Assembly (NCBI GenBank): GCA_900103495.1
Contig: FMWZ01000005.1
Coordinates: forward strand, 62,001-126,000
Length of the DNA: 64,000 nucleotides
Reading direction: 5' to 3'
Source: Lachnospiraceae bacterium G11
GTDB taxonomy: Bacteria > Bacillota > Clostridia > Lachnospirales > Lachnospiraceae
Of this stretch, positions 60,757 through 64,000 are shown one piece after another. How positions within the stretch are numbered: the first letter of the stretch is position 1; every line of letters starts with the position of its first letter. The position numbers and the translations under genes are program-made. The notes under the pieces were generated by a model, which was not told where the DNA came from, searched no databases, and saw only the letters and a list, made by a program, of their open reading frames with translations.

Positions 60757-61575
60757 ATGAAGCAATATGAAGAATTGATGTTCCGTGACGATTTTATGTT
60801 TGGAAAGGTCATGGAAGATGTAAATTTGTGCCGGAAGGTACTCGAAAGGCTGATGCAATACGACATAGGAGAACTTGTAACTCCAATGCGTGAGCATGAG
60901 GTGAAGTTTACTCAGGACGGAAAATCGATAAGACTTGATATATATACTGAGGACGTTGAGAGTAACACGATTTATGATGCAGAAATGCAAAACCTTAACA
61001 AGAAGAGGATAGAATACTATTCTCTCCCCAAAAGATCCAGAGAATATCAGGCTATGATAGATATGGATCAGCTTTTAAAAGGAACCTCTTATCGCAAGCT
61101 TAAGGACAGCAAGGTAATTTTTATCTGTACCTTTGATCCTTTTGGAAGAGGGTTATACAAATACAGCTTTGAGGAAAACTGTATTGAAGATGAAAGCCTG
61201 AGCCTTAACGATGGTACGAGCAAGATTTTTTATAATACTACATCTGAAGCTTTGGACATACCGAATGATATTAAACTACTGTTTGAATACATTAATGATG
61301 GTAAACCGAGAGATACTCTCACAGATGAAATCGACATTGCAGTGGACATTGCGAGGAAAAATAAAGAATGGGGGTCTGCGTATATGAAATCAGTAACTAT
61401 TCTTGATGATGTAAGAGAAGAAGGAAGAGAAGAAGGAAGAGAAGAGGGAAGAGAAGAGGGAAGAGAAGAAACCCTCGTGGCTTCAACGCAGAAGCTTGCA
61501 CGGTTCTTAAGAGAGCATGGCAGGCTTAGTGAAGAGGAAGCTGAAGTAAAGGCAAAAGAAATCTTGAATAACTGA
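60757..61575 (+). CDS. Rpn family PD-(D/E)XK nuclease / putative transposase
   Basis: 272 residues. The N-terminus LMFRDDFMFGKVMEDVNLCRKVLERLM and catalytic core RLDIYTEDVESNTIYDAEMQ (Asp and ExQ) are those of the Rpn/PD-(D/E)XK transposase-like family, whose members promote recombination by DNA cleavage. GREEGREEGREEGREE is encoded by four tandem 12-bp repeats (about 61420-61467), typical of the family and prone to slippage. It is flanked by two copies of a terminator sequence, the second starting in its own stop codon. TAGGAG before the ATG. Confidence 0.9.
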   Translation: MKQYEELMFRDDFMFGKVMEDVNLCRKVLERLMQYDIGELVTPMREHEVKFTQDGKSIRLDIYTEDVESNTIYDAEMQNLNKKRIEYYSLPKRSREYQAMIDMDQLLKGTSYRKLKDSKVIFICTFDPFGRGLYKYSFEENCIEDESLSLNDGTSKIFYNTTSEALDIPNDIKLLFEYINDGKPRDTLTDEIDIAVDIARKNKEWGSAYMKSVTILDDVREEGREEGREEGREEGREETLVASTQKLARFLREHGRLSEEEAEVKAKEILNN

Positions 61576-61609
61576 GGGCGTCCGGGATTAATCCCGGGCG
61601 TCTTTTTCC
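61575..61609 (+). terminator. Terminator of the Rpn gene, copy 2 of the 26-bp repeat
   Basis: Exact copy of 60476-60501, here followed by TCTTTTT. It begins with the last base of the stop codon TGA. Confidence 0.88.
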
Positions 61610-61749
61610 GCCAAGGCTGCCTTACGTGTATGTTCAATGATTCTATGCTTTTCACGTAGGTGAACAGAAAATAGCAGGAACGTACCTATAATTGCAAATT
61701 TAAGCTTCGGTGCACATTCGAAAAAAACCTGATAAATCCTAAAAAATCC

Positions 61750-61779
61750 TTGACAAATCCCCCCTAATATCACTATAAT
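61750..61779 (+). promoter_or_regulatory. Sigma-A promoter of the rpsL operon
   Basis: TTGACA (61750-61755) and TATAAT (61774-61779), spacer 18. Leader of about 110 nt starts with an AATGCGCATTAATGCG stem. Nothing else seen in 61610-61749. Confidence 0.88.
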
Positions 61780-61896
61780 CATTAAGAATGCGCATTAATG
61801 CGTGTTTTTGTGTTGCGCTCATCAATAGAGACGACACAGTAACAACCTATTATATAGGAAGAAATAAAAATACTAAAAAGAAAGAGGTGAAACAGA

Positions 61897-62316
61897 ATGC
61901 CAACATTTAACCAGTTAGTTAGAAAGGGTCGTGAGACATCTGTAAAGAAGTCTACAGCTCCTGCTCTTCAGAAGGGTTACAACTCTCTTCACAAGAAGGC
62001 AACTGACACAGCATCTCCTCAGAAGAGAGGCGTGTGCACAGCTGTTAAGACAACGACTCCTAAGAAGCCTAACTCAGCTCTTAGAAAGATCGCCAGAGTA
62101 CGTCTTTCCAACGGAATCGAAGTAACAAGCTACATTCCCGGTGAGGGCCACAACCTTCAGGAACACTCAGTTGTTCTTATCAGAGGCGGAAGAGTTAAAG
62201 ATCTTCCCGGTACCAGATATCACATCATTCGTGGTACACTCGATACTGCAGGTGTTGCCAACAGAAAGCAGGCTCGTTCCAAGTACGGCGCTAAGAGACC
62301 TAAAGCAGGTAAGTAA
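61897..62316 (+). CDS. rpsL: 30S ribosomal protein S12
   Basis: 139 residues. [13 protein letters not shown], the decoding-site loop [56 protein letters not shown] and GAKRPKAGK are all present. The Lys in TPKKPNS (the streptomycin-resistance position, Lys42 in E. coli) and the KDLPG Lys are wild type. AAAGAGGTGAAACAGA before the ATG. Confidence 0.98.
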   Translation: MPTFNQLVRKGRETSVKKSTAPALQKGYNSLHKKATDTASPQKRGVCTAVKTTTPKKPNSALRKIARVRLSNGIEVTSYIPGEGHNLQEHSVVLIRGGRVKDLPGTRYHIIRGTLDTAGVANRKQARSKYGAKRPKAGK

Positions 62317-62367
62317 TCGCTGCTTGGACAAGTAGGAAACCGGATTCGTATCCGGCCACAAATTTGA

Positions 62368-62955
<588 letters not shown>

Positions 62956-62970
62956 TAGGAGGAGAATATC

Positions 62971-64000
62971 TTGGCTGGAAGAGAATATCCATTAGAGAGA
63001 ACCAGAAATATCGGTATTATGGCTCATATCGATGCAGGTAAGACTACAACGACAGAGCGTATTCTCTACTATACCGGTGTTAACTACAAGATCGGTGATA
63101 CTCACGAAGGTACTGCAACCATGGACTGGATGGAGCAGGAGAAAGAGAGAGGTATTACCATCACTTCAGCAGCTACAACCTGTCACTGGACTCTGCAGGA
63201 GCAGAACAAACCCAAGAAGGGTGCTCTTGAGCACAGAATCAACATCATCGACACCCCCGGTCACGTAGACTTTACCGTAGAGGTAGAGCGTTCACTTCGT
63301 GTACTTGACGGTGCTGTCGGCGTATTCTGCGCAAAGGGCGGTGTTGAGCCTCAGTCAGAGAACGTATGGCGTCAGGCTGATACATATAACGTACCCCGTA
63401 TGGCATTCATCAATAAGATGGATATCCTGGGTGCTAACTTCTATGCAGCTGTTGACCAGATTAAGACTCGTCTTGGAAAGAATGCTATCTGCATTCAGTT
63501 GCCTATCGGCAAGGAAGACGATTTCAAGGGAATTATCGATTTGTTCGAGATGAAAGCTTACATCTACAATGATGATAAGGGCGAGGACATCTCCATTGTT
63601 GATATCCCTGATGATATGAAGGATGAGGCTGAGTTATATCACACTGAGCTCGTTGAGAAAGTCTGCGAACTCGATGATGATTTAATGATGACTTATCTTG
63701 AAGGCGAGGAGCCCAGCATTGATGCTATGAAGGCTGCTCTTCGTAAAGGTACATGTGAGTGTACAGCAGTTCCCGTATGTTGCGGTACTGCATACAGAAA
63801 TAAAGGTGTTCAGAAGCTTCTTGATGCTGTTATCGAGTACATGCCTTCACCTGTAGACATCCCTGCTATCAAGGGTACAGATATGGAAGGTAACGAGATC
63901 GAGAGACATTCATCTGATGATGAGCCTTTCGCAGCTCTTGCATTCAAGATTATGACTGACCCCTTCGTAGGAAAGCTTGCTTACTTCCGTGTTTACTCCG
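62971..64000 (+). CDS. fusA: Translation elongation factor G, 3' end outside window
   Basis: The first 343 codons are present. Start is the TTG at 62971 ([20 protein letters not shown]) with TAGGAGGAGAATATC upstream; no ATG is possible before G1. G1 AHIDAGKT (about 18-25), G3 DTPGH (from Asp94) and G4 NKMD (from Asn148) are intact. It drives ribosome translocation with GTP. It follows rpsG by 15 bases in the usual rpsL-rpsG-fusA order. Confidence 0.97.
   Translation, partial: MAGREYPLERTRNIGIMAHIDAGKTTTTERILYYTGVNYKIGDTHEGTATMDWMEQEKERGITITSAATTCHWTLQEQNKPKKGALEHRINIIDTPGHVDFTVEVERSLRVLDGAVGVFCAKGGVEPQSENVWRQADTYNVPRMAFINKMDILGANFYAAVDQIKTRLGKNAICIQLPIGKEDDFKGIIDLFEMKAYIYNDDKGEDISIVDIPDDMKDEAELYHTELVEKVCELDDDLMMTYLEGEEPSIDAMKAALRKGTCECTAVPVCCGTAYRNKGVQKLLDAVIEYMPSPVDIPAIKGTDMEGNEIERHSSDDEPFAALAFKIMTDPFVGKLAYFRVYS

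Overview
The window comes from a motile, low-to-mid GC Firmicute, most likely a gut or rumen Lachnospiraceae (Butyrivibrio/Roseburia/Lachnospira-like). This rests on the strong AGGAGG ribosome binding sites, the FliW-CsrA flagellar switch, sigma-28 promoters of the TAAA-N15-NCCGATAT type, a large flagellin family, an extracellular GH53 galactanase and the rpsL-rpsG-fusA order. The genus is inferred from gene content and was not tested by a search.

Layout. 1-3.5 kb: the end of a MATE exporter, a SprA-like putative metalloprotease and, on the minus strand, a flotillin. 3.7-7.6 kb: a PTS-dependent dihydroxyacetone kinase operon (dhaL, dhaM, a full-length Enzyme I, dhaK). 7.6-14.5 kb: an accessory stretch with a predicted PD-(D/E)XK nuclease, a YgjV-GNAT-like fusion, a sodium:solute symporter, a second MATE exporter and a YitT protein. 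Two intergenic arrays (7676-7965 and 13051-13330) each hold five 34-bp units phased at about 64 bp. 14.6-19.4 kb: an HMA protein, a GH53 galactanase and a MalT-like LuxR regulator. 19.8-32.8 kb: a long signalling block with HDOD/degenerate EAL, two hybrid histidine kinases, a GGDEF protein, an HPt protein, a further kinase, a REC-HD-GYP protein, CheB, a CheY-like regulator and a CheA-like kinase without a CheW-like domain. 32.9-43 kb: late flagellar genes flgM-flgN-flgK-flgK2-flgL-fliW-csrA-flaG-fliD-fliS-fliT-like. 43.1-60.4 kb: nine flagellin genes, six in one block and three in another, separated by two CgeB/DUF3880-like glycosyltransferase genes. 60.7-61.6 kb: an Rpn-family nuclease flanked by duplicated terminators. 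61.7-64 kb: rpsL, rpsG and the start of fusA.

How the parts work together. FlgM sets sigma-28 release, and sigma-28-type promoters precede flgM, flgL, flaG and flagellins 1 and 6-9. FliW and CsrA are encoded just upstream. The leaders of flagellins 1-8 and of flgL contain stem-loops that present GGA in the loop, the structure CsrA binds. Stem sequences differ from gene to gene while the loop is kept, which suggests selection for one post-transcriptional switch over the whole flagellin set. Flagellin 9 has a short leader without such a stem-loop. The signalling block upstream plausibly links environmental input and c-di-GMP to motility; this is inferred from position only.

The most unusual structure is the pair of phased palindrome arrays, whose unit is CATAATR, 20 variable bases, YATTATG. 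I know of no described element with this geometry. They are not CRISPRs, because only the arms are conserved. One array lies beside a predicted nuclease gene, and both carry the same 16-mer, so they belong to one family.
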